Notes under the pieces: generated by a model
The model's database searches: none
Told to the model about the DNA's origin: nothing
Seen by the model: only the letters and a program-made list of their open reading frames with translations
From: an uncultured Lachnospiraceae bacterium
GTDB lineage: Bacteria; Bacillota; Clostridia; Lachnospirales; Lachnospiraceae
DNA: 11,164 nt
Direction: 5' to 3'
Assembly (NCBI GenBank): GCA_910588815.1
Contig: CAJUQY010000066.1
Location: 1-11,164 of the forward strand
In this document: positions 1 to 6,981 of the stretch, one piece after another
How the letters are laid out: every line of letters begins with the position of its first letter
Position numbering within the stretch: the first letter of the stretch is position 1
Position numbers and translations under genes: made by a program

Positions 1-253
1 GGAGGATGTGAAGGCCAAATTCCCGGCCATGTACAATGCCTTCTGCTACGGGGCACCGCCCCACGCAGGGATTGCCCCCGGCGTGGACCGGATGGTCATG
101 CTCCTTGCCGGGGAGGACAGTATCCGGGAAGTGATTCCCTTTCCCATGAACAAGAACGCTCAGGATGTCATGATGGGAGCGCCCTCCGAGGTGAGTGGAA
201 AGCAGCTGGAGGATGTGCATATCAGGCTGGATATCCGGGAGAAAGAGTCATAA
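1..253 (+). CDS. aspS: Aspartyl-tRNA synthetase, C-terminal fragment (5' end outside window)
   Basis: AspRS charges tRNA-Asp with aspartate in the cytoplasm (class II synthetase). Only the last 83 codons are present; the reading frame enters at base 2 and ends at TAA 251-253. The fragment carries class II motif 3, GAPPHAGIAPGVDRMVML, whose arginine contacts ATP, followed by SIREVIPFP and a C-terminal tail ending ...RLDIREKES. The usual bacterial motif 3 reads closer to GTPPHGGIAFGLDRLVML. The A/P/V substitutions seen here fit my recollection of clostridial AspRS forms, and the catalytic arginine is kept. The gene is followed by a structured repeat rather than by a classic U-tract terminator. 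It cannot be told from this fragment whether the enzyme is the discriminating or the non-discriminating type. Confidence 0.93.
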   Translation, partial: EDVKAKFPAMYNAFCYGAPPHAGIAPGVDRMVMLLAGEDSIREVIPFPMNKNAQDVMMGAPSEVSGKQLEDVHIRLDIREKES

Positions 254-272
254 AGAGAGGCAGATAGACAAG

Positions 273-417
273 TATAGTAAACGACAAAATAATTTGTCGT
301 TTACTATAAGCCCTCTGGGAGATGCGCACGATTTTTGCAAGGTGAATTCTGCGCTTCGGCGCAGCAAAAATCGGCGCAGCGAACGCCAAAAACAACATTT
401 TTTTGTCGTCCGCTATA
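273..417. repeat. Structured intergenic repeat, possible MITE-like element or structured RNA
   Basis: This 145-bp stretch fills most of the aspS-glyA gap and is unusually ordered. It opens with a perfect 16-bp inverted repeat (arms 273-288 and 293-308, TATAGTAAACGACAAA, loop ATAA). A degenerate second copy of the right arm, TTTGTCGTCCGCTATA, lies at 402-417, so the left arm can also pair with the far end (13 of 16 Watson-Crick plus one G-T). Between them sits a second nested structure. CGATTTTTGC (329-338) pairs perfectly with 364-373, GCGC (324-327) pairs with GCGC (374-377) around one bulged A, and inside is TGCGC-TTCG-GCGCA (350-363), a stem capped by a UUCG tetraloop. The ends can be read as near terminal inverted repeats with TA at both borders, as in IS630/Tc1-type MITEs. 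No coding potential is seen. The alternative is a leader RNA or a terminator region. The structure is seen directly; the mobile-element idea is inference. Confidence 0.6.
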
Positions 418-439
418 ACTATAAATCATTGCGAAAACA

Positions 440-446
440 GGAGGAA
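440..446 (+). promoter_or_regulatory. glyA ribosome binding site
   Basis: GGAGGAA lies about seven bases before ATG 452 and fixes the start of glyA. It lies just outside the right end of the structured repeat, so the repeat does not directly cover the ribosome site. Confidence 0.8.
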
Positions 447-451
447 GAACC

Positions 452-1693
452 ATGTATGCATTTGATGAAGTGACCGCCTATGATCCGGAGGTTGCAAAGG
501 CCGTCGAGGACGAGCTGGGGAGACAGAGAAGCCACCTGGAACTGATCGCTTCCGAAAACCTGGTGAGCAAGGCTGTCATGTCGGCTATGGGAAGCGTGCT
601 GACCAATAAATACGCGGAGGGATATCCCGGAAAGCGCTATTACGGCGGCTGTGAGTACGTGGATGTGGTGGAAGACCTGGCCAGGGAGCGGGCGAAGAAG
701 CTGTTTGGCTGTGATTATGCCAATGTACAGCCCCATTCCGGCGCACAGGCCAATATGGCAGTGTTTTTTGCCATGTTAAAGCCCGGCGATACGGTGATGG
801 GCATGAATCTGGCCCACGGCGGCCATCTGACCCATGGAAGCCCTGTGAATATGTCCGGCGCTTACTTTAAGATTGTGCCCTACGGCGTGACTGACGAGGG
901 AGTCATTGACTATGAAGAGGTCCGCCGGCTGGCCCATGAGTGCAAGCCGAAGTTAATTGTGGCCGGAGCCAGCGCTTACGCGAGGGAGATTAATTTCAAG
1001 CTGTTCAGGGAGATCGCCGACGAGGTGGGCGCTTACCTGATGGTGGATATGGCCCATATTGCCGGCCTGGTGGCGGCGGGACTCCACATGAGCCCCATTC
1101 CCTACGCCCATGTGACCACCACGACCACCCACAAGACCCTGAGGGGTCCCAGAGGCGGTATGATCCTCTGCAGCAATGAGGTGGAAGAGAAATTCAATTT
1201 CAACAAGGCCGTGTTCCCCGGGATCCAAGGCGGCCCCCTCATGCATGTGATCGCGGCCAAGGCCGTCTGTTTCAAGGAAGCTCTGGAGCCCGGCTTTAAG
1301 GAATATATGGCGAATACCAAAAAGAATGCGGCCAGACTGGCGGCGGAGCTGCTCTCCAGGGGTTTTGACATCGTCTCCGGCGGTACGGACAACCATCTGA
1401 TGCTGGTGGATCTGCGCCCGGTGGGCGTGACCGGAAAGGCGGCGGAGAAGCTTCTCGACGCGGCCAACATCACCTGCAACAAGAACGCGATCCCCAATGA
1501 TCCGGAGAAGCCCTTCGTCACCAGCGGGATCCGCCTGGGCGCCCAGGCAGTCACCAGCAGGGGACTTGTGGAAGAGGATATGGCGGCCATTGCGGAGGCC
1601 GTCCGCCTGGTGATCACCCAGGATGCGGCGAACACGGAGAAGGCGAAGGCCATGGTGAAGGAGTTGACTGACCGGTATCCGCTGTATGAGTAA
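452..1693 (+). CDS. glyA: Serine hydroxymethyltransferase
   Basis: This PLP enzyme interconverts serine and glycine while passing a one-carbon unit to tetrahydrofolate, feeding purine, thymidylate and methionine synthesis. The product is 413 residues, close to the 417 of E. coli GlyA, and is full length. Visible landmarks are LIASEN (31-36), YPGKRYYGG (58-66), and the PLP-binding segment TTTTTHKTLRGPRGG with the Schiff-base lysine at residue 228. The substrate-carboxylate arginine is in SGIRLG (Arg361). The start ATG at 452 has a GGAGG ribosome site at about 440-444 with suitable spacing. The gene stands alone, with aspS upstream on the same strand and a convergent gene downstream. No convincing promoter was found close to the start, so transcription may begin in or upstream of the structured repeat. 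A weak 5-bp hairpin (ACGGA 1696-1700 / TCCGT 1710-1714) followed by TTTATAA lies just after the stop codon. Confidence 0.97.
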   Translation: MYAFDEVTAYDPEVAKAVEDELGRQRSHLELIASENLVSKAVMSAMGSVLTNKYAEGYPGKRYYGGCEYVDVVEDLARERAKKLFGCDYANVQPHSGAQANMAVFFAMLKPGDTVMGMNLAHGGHLTHGSPVNMSGAYFKIVPYGVTDEGVIDYEEVRRLAHECKPKLIVAGASAYAREINFKLFREIADEVGAYLMVDMAHIAGLVAAGLHMSPIPYAHVTTTTTHKTLRGPRGGMILCSNEVEEKFNFNKAVFPGIQGGPLMHVIAAKAVCFKEALEPGFKEYMANTKKNAARLAAELLSRGFDIVSGGTDNHLMLVDLRPVGVTGKAAEKLLDAANITCNKNAIPNDPEKPFVTSGIRLGAQAVTSRGLVEEDMAAIAEAVRLVITQDAANTEKAKAMVKELTDRYPLYE

Positions 1694-1733
1694 ATACGGA
1701 ACAAACTAGTCCGTTTATAAGCATGGAACCGAG

Positions 1734-1798
1734 GGAAGCCGCCCGGAATTTCCGTCCCACAGACACGTCTGTCAGGATGGTAATTCCGGGCGGCTTCC
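1734..1798. terminator. Long hairpin between convergent genes, candidate bidirectional terminator
   Basis: A perfect 17-bp inverted repeat has arms 1734-1750 and 1782-1798 (right arm AATTCCGGGCGGCTTCC). Inside it the stem continues: CCGTCC (1752-1757) pairs with GGATGG (1775-1780) with one G-T, and ACAGA (1759-1763) pairs with TCTGT (1768-1772) around the loop CACG. The whole 65 nt therefore folds into one long rod. It lies between glyA (plus strand, ends 1693) and the DUF255 gene (minus strand, ends 1832), where a shared terminator is expected. No run of T follows on either strand, so it is not a canonical rho-independent terminator. It may act as an RNA processing or stability element. Confidence 0.55.
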
Positions 1799-1831
1799 TG
1801 CAATGTTCCTTACTGATATATGGCCATAAAA

Positions 1832-3823
1832 TCAAAGCAGCCCAAGTCGTCCGAAATCGGTTACCGGAGCGCGGCAGCTCCCGTTTTCGCAGAGATAATA
1901 GACCGGCCCGTCAGAGACGGGATAGGAGTCGGTGAAAGGGGCAATTTCCGCCAGGCGGTTTGCGTTTTCGGCGGACTTAAAGAGAACGGACAGATCCCGG
2001 GCCGGGTGGTTCCTCAGGTAGACGGTGAGCTCTTCCGGGACACTCGTTCCGGTGCATACAAGTTCCCTGTGGGGATACAGGGATTTTGCCATGGCCGACA
2101 GAGCAAAGCAGTGGGCGGCCGGATAGGCTCTGGCCTCTCCGGCCAGAAAACGATTCTGCCTGTCAGCCGCATCCTGGAAGACCGTTTCCCCCGTCAGGAA
2201 GAACAGCTCCGTGAGAACCATGGCAGCCACCGCATTTCCGGAGGGGATGGCTCCGTCGCAGGTCTCCTTTGGACGAAGGATCAGCTCCTCCGCGTCGCAG
2301 GCTGTCATAAAGAATCCGCCGTTTTCCCGATCTTCAAAAAGCTTCATCATCTGACGGGCATACAGGAGCGCTTCTTCCAGATAAGAGACATCGAAGGTGG
2401 AACGGTAAAGCGCTGTCAGGGCCAGCGCATATGCGGCGTAATCGTCCAGCTGTCCGGGATATGCGGCTTCTTTGTCACAGTAACGCAGGTGCAGGCGGCC
2501 GCCGGGCTTCGTCATGGTTCTCTGCAGAAATGCCTGCGCTTTTTTTGCGGCATCCAGATAGCCGCGGTTTTTTAGGGCCTCTCCAGCCTGCGCAAGCGCA
2601 AAGATGGCCCAGCCGTTCCAGGACAGGAGGATTTTGTTGTCAAGGGGGAGGGACATCCTTTCTTTTCGGTACCTGCGCAGGGCTTTCAGGCGGGGATCGT
2701 CATTGTTCCATCCACTGTCTTTCAGGCCGATCCGGTTCGGCACGCTTTTCCCTTCAAAGTTTCCGGCTTCCGTGATGCCGTACAGACTGCAGAACTCCCC
2801 GCCGTCCTTTTCCCCGAGGAGACGGATCACTTCTTTTTTTGTAAAGAGATAATAACTGCCTTCTGTTCCCTCGCTGTCCGCATCCTGCCCGCAGAAAAAG
2901 CCGCCCTCCAAAGCCCCAAGCTCCCTTAAGAGATAATTGGCAGTCCTTTCGGCAATATCACCATAGAAAGGTTTTTTGGTAAGCCGGAAGGCTTCCGTGT
3001 AGGCGGCAAGCAGGAGGGCATTGTCGTACAGCATTTTTTCAAAATGGGGAATCAGCCATCTTTCATCCGTGGAGTAGCGGGAGAAACCGCCTCCGACCTG
3101 GTCGAAGATCCCTCCGGCCGCCATGGCCTTCAATGTGGTTTCTGTCATGTGGAGGGCATTCGGAAGCTGCTCTCTCTGATACATATCCATCAAGAAAAGA
3201 AGATTGTGAGGCGTGGGGAATTTCGGCGCGGAGCCGAAGCCGCCGAAAACTCTGTCAAAGCTTTGGGACAACAGACGGTATCCATATAGCAAAAGATTCC
3301 GGTCCGGCCGGCAAAAAACCGACGCTTCCTGTTTTTGAAGTTTTGCGGTAATCTGATTTCCAGTTTCCAGAAGCTTTTTTCGGTCTGTGCGCCACAGAAG
3401 ACTGATCTGCTTTACAAGCTCCTCGAATCCCACCTGGCCGTACCGGCTGTTTTTGGGGAAATAGGTTCCCGCAAAAAAAGGCTTTTTATCCGGTGTCAGA
3501 AAGACGGAGAGCGGCCAGCCGCCGGAGCCGGTCACAGACTGGCAGACAGCCATATAGACTGCGTCCACCTCCGGATGCTCTTCCCGGTCTACCTTGATAC
3601 AGACGAAATCCTCAAGGAGACCGGCGATCCCGGGATCCCCGAAGGATTCGCGGGCCATCACATGGCACCAATGGCAGGTGGAGTAACCGATGCTTAAGAA
3701 AACCGGCTTTTCTTCCGAAGCGGCTTTCCGGAAGGCTTTTTCTCCCCAGGGAAACCAATTGACCGGGTTGTCTTTGTGCTGCAAAAGATAAGGGGATTTT
3801 TCATACTGAAGCAGATTTGACAT
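1832..3823 (-). CDS. DUF255 / YyaL-type thioredoxin-domain protein
   Basis: The product is 663 residues and belongs to the family containing B. subtilis YyaL and mammalian SPATA20. It has an N-terminal thioredoxin-like domain (about residues 1-165) followed by a long alpha-helical barrel resembling N-acylglucosamine 2-epimerase and six-hairpin glycosidases. Seen directly are the family opening NLLQYEKSPYLLQHKDNPVNW, the redox motif CHWC (50-53), KVDREEHPEVD (77-87) and GGWPLSVFLTP with the cis-proline at 104. The barrel part contains QVGGGFSRYSTDERWLIPHF and LLSWNGWAI. The biochemical function of the family is not settled. A redox or carbohydrate-related role is only suggested by the folds. 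The start at 3823 was chosen because it gives the conserved N-terminus and is preceded by GAGGTG seven bases upstream. A longer reading frame from a TTG at 3883 lacks both. The protein has no signal peptide and is probably cytoplasmic. Its neighbours are unrelated: glyA is convergent and the MATE gene divergent. Confidence 0.9.
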   Translation of the reverse strand: MSNLLQYEKSPYLLQHKDNPVNWFPWGEKAFRKAASEEKPVFLSIGYSTCHWCHVMARESFGDPGIAGLLEDFVCIKVDREEHPEVDAVYMAVCQSVTGSGGWPLSVFLTPDKKPFFAGTYFPKNSRYGQVGFEELVKQISLLWRTDRKKLLETGNQITAKLQKQEASVFCRPDRNLLLYGYRLLSQSFDRVFGGFGSAPKFPTPHNLLFLMDMYQREQLPNALHMTETTLKAMAAGGIFDQVGGGFSRYSTDERWLIPHFEKMLYDNALLLAAYTEAFRLTKKPFYGDIAERTANYLLRELGALEGGFFCGQDADSEGTEGSYYLFTKKEVIRLLGEKDGGEFCSLYGITEAGNFEGKSVPNRIGLKDSGWNNDDPRLKALRRYRKERMSLPLDNKILLSWNGWAIFALAQAGEALKNRGYLDAAKKAQAFLQRTMTKPGGRLHLRYCDKEAAYPGQLDDYAAYALALTALYRSTFDVSYLEEALLYARQMMKLFEDRENGGFFMTACDAEELILRPKETCDGAIPSGNAVAAMVLTELFFLTGETVFQDAADRQNRFLAGEARAYPAAHCFALSAMAKSLYPHRELVCTGTSVPEELTVYLRNHPARDLSVLFKSAENANRLAEIAPFTDSYPVSDGPVYYLCENGSCRAPVTDFGRLGLL

Positions 3824-3862
3824 CCTGTGCACCTCGCTTATGTTAAGAGTCTGTTGGAAACA

Positions 3863-3904
3863 GCAGGGATTTTCCCGGAACAAGGCTCAGGGAAAACTTC
3901 CTGC
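3863..3904. other. Hairpin in the leader of the DUF255 gene
   Basis: GCAGG (3863-3867) pairs with CCTGC (3900-3904), and TTTTCCC (3870-3876) with GGGAAAA (3890-3896). Between these blocks come a further A-T and a G-T pair and one bulged C, giving about 14 pairs around a 13-nt loop. A smaller perfect hairpin, CTGTT-GGA-AACAG (3851-3863), abuts it. Both lie 28 bp or more upstream of the minus-strand start at 3823, so they would be in that gene's 5' leader. A TATAAT hexamer exists on the minus strand at 3934-3929, but its -35 partner (AGGAAA) is poor. No U-tract follows, so a terminator reading is weak. Confidence 0.35.
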
Positions 3905-4002
3905 TTTCAGTATACCCTGCAGATGGAAATTATACTTGTTTCTTTTGTGTTTTTCCTTATTAAGTAAAGCCAAAAAACCGGCTGTTTTCCCGAAAATCCC
4001 GG

Positions 4003-4031
4003 TTGTAAATTCACCCGCGCGGTGCTACAAT
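4003..4031 (+). promoter_or_regulatory. Sigma-A-type extended -10 promoter for the MATE gene
   Basis: TTGTAA (4003-4008) and TACAAT (4026-4031) are separated by 17 bases. A TGC directly precedes the -10 box (4023-4025), which is the extended -10 signature. Transcription would start near 4038, leaving a leader of about 39 nt before ATG 4077. An alternative ATG at 4050 would be left with only about 12 nt. Confidence 0.7.
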
Positions 4032-4076
4032 CAAAACGGATTTGATAAAATGCAGAAGAAACGGAAGGGAAGGCTC

Positions 4077-5420
4077 ATGTTATTTTCAAACCGTGATTTA
4101 AGAAAGCTTTTGGTACCCCTGATCGTTGAACAGTTCCTGGCGGTTTTGGTGGGGATGGTCGACGTGGTGATGGTGGCAGAGGTGGGAGAGGCCGCTGTGT
4201 CGGGAGTCTCTTTGGTGGACGCCATCAATCTGCTTTTGATTCAGCTTTTGGCGGCTATGGCGACCGGCGGCGCCGTGGTGGCCGGACAGCTTCTGGGCTG
4301 TAAAAACGAGGAGCGGGCCTGTCATGCGGCCAACCAGCTTCTTCTTGTGACGACGGTGTTTTCCGGCGTGATTATGCTCCTGTCCCTTCTTGGCAACCGT
4401 GTGATCCTGAGCGTCCTGTTTGGAAAGATCGAGGCGGACGTCATGTCCAATGCAAGATTATATTTTTACATTACCGCCCTCTCTTTTCCTTTTCTGGCCG
4501 TATACAATTCCTGTGCCGCCCTCTACCGGGTTATGGGCAATTCCAAAGTGTCCATGAAGACTTCCCTGGTCATGAACGGACTGAATATCGGGGGAAATGC
4601 CGTCGGCGTTTACCTGCTTCGGGTAGGGGTGGCCGGAGTGGCGGTCCCTACCCTGATCTCCCGGATAGTTGCCGCGGGCATCATGCTTTTTATTATCAGG
4701 AACGAGAAAAATCCGGTCCATGTGGACCGCCGCCTGCGGCTTGGATACGAACCGTCTATGATTCGGCAAATCCTTCGGATCGGAATCCCAAGCGGTATGG
4801 AAAATGGTATGTTCCAGCTGGGGAAGATCATGGTACAGAGCCTGGTTTCGACTCTGGGAACGACAGCGATCGCCGGTTTTGCCGTGGCAGGAAACATGGC
4901 GACGGTCGAATATCTTCCCGGCATGGCCCTGGGGATGGGCATGGTGACGGTGGTGTCCCAGTGCGTTGGTGCAAAGGAATTTGGGCAGGTGAAGCAGTAT
5001 GTGAAAAAACTTCTTCTGTTAAATTATGCCGTTCTGATTGGCATTGTTCTGCTGATCGATCTGTTCCGCATGCCCATTGTGGGGCTCTACAATCTGACGC
5101 CGGAATCGGTATCGGTGGCGGCAGGACTGATTTTGTTTCATGGCTTTGCCATGTTGGTGTGGCCTCCGGCCTTTCTTATTCCCCACGCCCTGCGGGCTGC
5201 TTCGGATGTGACCTTTACCATGGTGGTTGCCGTGGCTTCCATGTGGCTCTTCCGTATCGGACTGGCTTACCTTCTGGTAAAAGGGTTCCATATGCCGGTG
5301 ATCGGAGTCTGGATTGCCATGAGCATCGATTGGATTTTTCGGGCCGTTTTATTTGTCTGGAGAATGATGGGAGGGAGATGGATGCGCCACGGCTCAGATG
5401 AGAGTCTGGAGAGAAGGTAA
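4077..5420 (+). CDS. MATE-family multidrug/toxin efflux transporter
   Basis: This is an integral membrane antiporter of the multidrug and toxic compound extrusion family, which exports cationic drugs or metabolites in exchange for Na+ or H+. The product is 447 residues, the usual MATE size, and consists of two homologous halves with about 12 hydrophobic segments. The N-terminus FSNRDLRKLLVPLIVEQFLA leads into helix 1. Typical features are TGGAVVAGQLLG in the first half, AALYRVMGNSKVSM near its end, and RIGIPSGMENGMFQLGK opening the second half. The start at 4077 has GGAAGG about eight bases upstream and gives the normal family N-terminus. An in-frame ATG at 4050 has a poor ribosome site and lies too close to the predicted transcription start, and the frame open from 3840 would add an atypical 79-residue extension. 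The gene is monocistronic and the substrate cannot be predicted. The final residues are basic and cytoplasmic. Confidence 0.93.
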   Translation: MLFSNRDLRKLLVPLIVEQFLAVLVGMVDVVMVAEVGEAAVSGVSLVDAINLLLIQLLAAMATGGAVVAGQLLGCKNEERACHAANQLLLVTTVFSGVIMLLSLLGNRVILSVLFGKIEADVMSNARLYFYITALSFPFLAVYNSCAALYRVMGNSKVSMKTSLVMNGLNIGGNAVGVYLLRVGVAGVAVPTLISRIVAAGIMLFIIRNEKNPVHVDRRLRLGYEPSMIRQILRIGIPSGMENGMFQLGKIMVQSLVSTLGTTAIAGFAVAGNMATVEYLPGMALGMGMVTVVSQCVGAKEFGQVKQYVKKLLLLNYAVLIGIVLLIDLFRMPIVGLYNLTPESVSVAAGLILFHGFAMLVWPPAFLIPHALRAASDVTFTMVVAVASMWLFRIGLAYLLVKGFHMPVIGVWIAMSIDWIFRAVLFVWRMMGGRWMRHGSDESLERR

Positions 5421-5467
5421 CGGGCTGGCAGGCAGGGCTTTGTTGGAGCGCATAAGTCGGCTTTGAC

Positions 5468-5482
5468 GAGAAAACGTTTCTT
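5468..5482. promoter_or_regulatory. Operator-like palindrome A (LacI/CcpA-type core), upstream of liv promoter
   Basis: GAGAAAACGTTTCTT is an imperfect dyad: AAACGTTT is symmetric around the CG at 5475/5476, and AGAAA-ACG-TTTCT is symmetric in an odd register. LacI/GalR/CcpA-family proteins typically bind such AT-flanked CG-centred palindromes. It lies about 160 bp upstream, centre to centre, of palindrome B, a distance compatible with DNA looping. No good promoter overlaps it: TTGACG 5463-5468 and TATAAA 5483-5488 are only 14 bases apart. Confidence 0.45.
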
Positions 5483-5574
5483 TATAAAGATGAGTAGAAC
5501 AAATGGAAGGATTATGAAATGTGCACAAAAACAAGGGAGGGAAATTGAACATTTATACAGAAAGCAAAAAAAGG

Positions 5575-5604
5575 TTGACAAGATATGAGACATTCGTGTA
5601 TATT
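5575..5604 (+). promoter_or_regulatory. Sigma-A-type promoter of the liv operon
   Basis: A consensus -35 TTGACA (5575-5580) and -10 TATATT (5599-5604) are separated by 18 bases. Transcription would start near 5611, giving a 5' leader of about 75 nt before the livJ-type gene at 5685. The operator-like palindrome at 5628-5643 falls at about +17 to +33, a classic position for repression by blocking. Confidence 0.75.
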
Positions 5605-5627
5605 AGTCACATAAGGTTGTTTTTTGC

Positions 5628-5643
5628 GAGAAAACGTTTTCTC
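5628..5643. promoter_or_regulatory. Operator-like palindrome B (perfect 16-bp dyad) downstream of liv promoter
   Basis: GAGAAAACGTTTTCTC is a perfect 16-bp palindrome centred on CG at 5635/5636 and bordered by T- and A-runs. Compared with the catabolite-responsive-element consensus TGWNANCGNTNNCA, the core AGAAAACGTTTTCT matches everything except the outermost T and A. It is therefore either a weak cre or, more likely, the operator of a dedicated LacI-family repressor. Its place just after the predicted transcription start argues for repression. The regulator gene is not in the window. Confidence 0.65.
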
Positions 5644-5684
5644 AAAAATCATGACGACCAGATATATCAAAAGGAGGAAGTAAG

Positions 5685-6947
5685 ATGAAAAAGGTTTTAA
5701 GTGTAATGTTGGCGGCGACTTTGATGCTCACGCTATTTGCAGGCTGCGGCGGGGGGAAGGACGAGCCCGCAGGCGGCGAGACGAAGAAGGCGGAAGCGGC
5801 GGAGAGTAAAGACTCCGGAGACGATGGGGCAGGGAGCGGCTCTTCTGAGGGCGGCGAGGTCACACTGGCTTTTGTGGGCCCCCAGACCGGTGACAACGCC
5901 GAGTACGGAAAGTCCATGAAGACGGCTATCCAGATCGCCATTGACGAGTGGAATGAGAAAGGCGGCGTAAACGGACAGCAGATCAAGCTGGTGGATTATG
6001 ACGATGCCAATACCTCTGAGCAGGCGGCCTCCGTAGCCCAGAAGATCGTGGGCGATGATTCCATCAGCGCGGTGATCGGGCATTTCTCCAGCGGCGTGGC
6101 TATGACGGCCAGCGAGGTTTATGAGGAGTCCGGCATTGCCTACATAAGTGGTTCCGCGGCCCATGTGGATCTGACCAAGATCGGCGGCTGCATTTACAGA
6201 AACAATTCCGTTTATGCTACGGATGCCAATACCATGCTTCAGATCGTACAGCATCTTGGGCTTAAGAAGATCGGTATCCTGAATCCCAACAGTGACGCAG
6301 GTGTTGCCGTTACCACCGAGATCCAGAATATGATGGAAACCTATGGTGACAAGTATGAGGCAGAACTGGTTCTGGCCGAGCTTTATGAGGACGGCACCGT
6401 GGACTTTTCCGCCACCGTTTCCAAGTTTGAAGAGGCGGGTGTGGACTGTGTATATTCTTCCGGCGCTTATGCCCAGACGGCTCCTTTCATCAAGCAGTAC
6501 AGAGAGAAAAATAAGGACGTACAGTTTATCATGTCGGCGGCATGCTTCTCCCAGGAATTCTTAGAGCTTGCCGGCGCGGATGCAGAGGGCGTGGTTCTTG
6601 GAACCAGCTTCTTCTATGAGAGCTCTGACGAAGCGGTGAAGTCCTTTACTGAGAAATTCAATGCGGCTTACGGCTCCAACCCTTCTACTTTTGCGGCGCA
6701 GGTTTATGATGCGACTTATGCGATCCTCTATGCCATCGAGAAGGGCGGCTCTGCAGACAGAGCGGACATTCTGGCAAACCTGCCTTCCACCGATTTCCAG
6801 GGCGTAACCGGAAAGATCACCTTTGACGAGGAAGGGAACTGCCCGAAGCAGCAGGTACTCCTGAAAGTGGAAGACGGCAAGTATGTGGAGATCCCCGGCG
6901 TGCTGAAGAGCCAGACGGATTACGAGAAGGAGCTTGGCGTTCAGTAA
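5685..6947 (+). CDS. livJ: Branched-chain amino acid-type ABC transporter, substrate-binding lipoprotein (LivJ/BraC family)
   Basis: This is the extracellular receptor of a hydrophobic amino acid uptake (HAAT) transporter, anchored to the outer face of the membrane by a lipid. The 420-residue product begins with a lipoprotein signal peptide (MKKVLSVMLAATLML...), with lipobox LFAGC and lipidated Cys21. A flexible linker rich in Gly, Ser, Ala, Glu and Lys follows (22-57). The type I periplasmic-binding fold (Peripla_BP_6) starts at about 58 with EVTLAFVGPQTGDNAEYG, followed by IDEWNEKGGVNGQQIKLVDY and VIGHFSSGVAMTASEVYEE, typical of LivJ-like receptors. The start ATG 5685 has a strong AGGAGG at 5671-5676. 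It is the first gene of the liv operon behind a consensus promoter and an operator-like palindrome. The ligand may be leucine/isoleucine/valine, another amino acid, or an amide/urea-type compound; the sequence does not decide this. The symbol denotes the family only. Confidence 0.9.
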   Translation: MKKVLSVMLAATLMLTLFAGCGGGKDEPAGGETKKAEAAESKDSGDDGAGSGSSEGGEVTLAFVGPQTGDNAEYGKSMKTAIQIAIDEWNEKGGVNGQQIKLVDYDDANTSEQAASVAQKIVGDDSISAVIGHFSSGVAMTASEVYEESGIAYISGSAAHVDLTKIGGCIYRNNSVYATDANTMLQIVQHLGLKKIGILNPNSDAGVAVTTEIQNMMETYGDKYEAELVLAELYEDGTVDFSATVSKFEEAGVDCVYSSGAYAQTAPFIKQYREKNKDVQFIMSAACFSQEFLELAGADAEGVVLGTSFFYESSDEAVKSFTEKFNAAYGSNPSTFAAQVYDATYAILYAIEKGGSADRADILANLPSTDFQGVTGKITFDEEGNCPKQQVLLKVEDGKYVEIPGVLKSQTDYEKELGVQ

Positions 6948-6949
6948 GA

Positions 6950-6970
6950 AAATGCATTTGGAAAGCATTT
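6950..6970 (+). other. Intercistronic hairpin between receptor and permease genes
   Basis: AAATGC (6950-6955) pairs with GCATTT (6965-6970). A further TTT/AAA pairing inside the loop (6957-6959 with 6962-6964) leaves one bulged A. It sits between the stop of the receptor gene and the GAGGTGA ribosome site of livH. Hairpins at this spot in binding-protein operons commonly protect the upstream message, so that more receptor than membrane protein is made. That role is inferred here. It lacks a U-tract and should not terminate transcription strongly. Confidence 0.4.
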
Positions 6971-6981
6971 GAGGTGACGAT

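Noticed and set aside
273..308. Classic rho-independent terminator for aspS
   Set aside because: The 16-bp stem is AT-rich and is followed by AGCCCTC rather than a T-run, so it does not fit the standard model even though it may still affect termination.
254..451. Glycine, folate or T-box riboswitch before glyA
   Set aside because: No T-box motif, tandem glycine aptamer or other riboswitch core could be recognised. The structure present is a simple inverted-repeat arrangement that may be a repeat element.
1102..1803. 233-codon open frame on the minus strand opposite glyA
   Set aside because: It is antisense to an unmistakable glyA, with low-complexity translation and no family resemblance.
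1820..2575. 251-codon open frame on the plus strand opposite the DUF255 gene
   Set aside because: It is a shadow of the GC-rich minus-strand gene. Its translation has no recognisable domain and no ribosome site, while the minus-strand frame is a clear conserved protein.
3824..3883. Longer DUF255 protein starting from TTG at 3883
   Set aside because: It has no ribosome site and non-conserved residues. ATG 3823 has GAGGTG upstream and gives the conserved NLLQYEKSPYLLQH opening.
3840..4076. Extension of the MATE reading frame upstream to 3840
   Set aside because: The added 79 residues do not look like a MATE N-terminus, they cross the predicted promoter at 4003-4031, and the ribosome site and family start agree on ATG 4077.
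5463..5488. Possible promoter TTGACG / TATAAA around palindrome A
   Set aside because: The spacer is only 14 bases, too short for a sigma-A promoter. The TTGACA/TATATT pair at 5575-5604 is far better.
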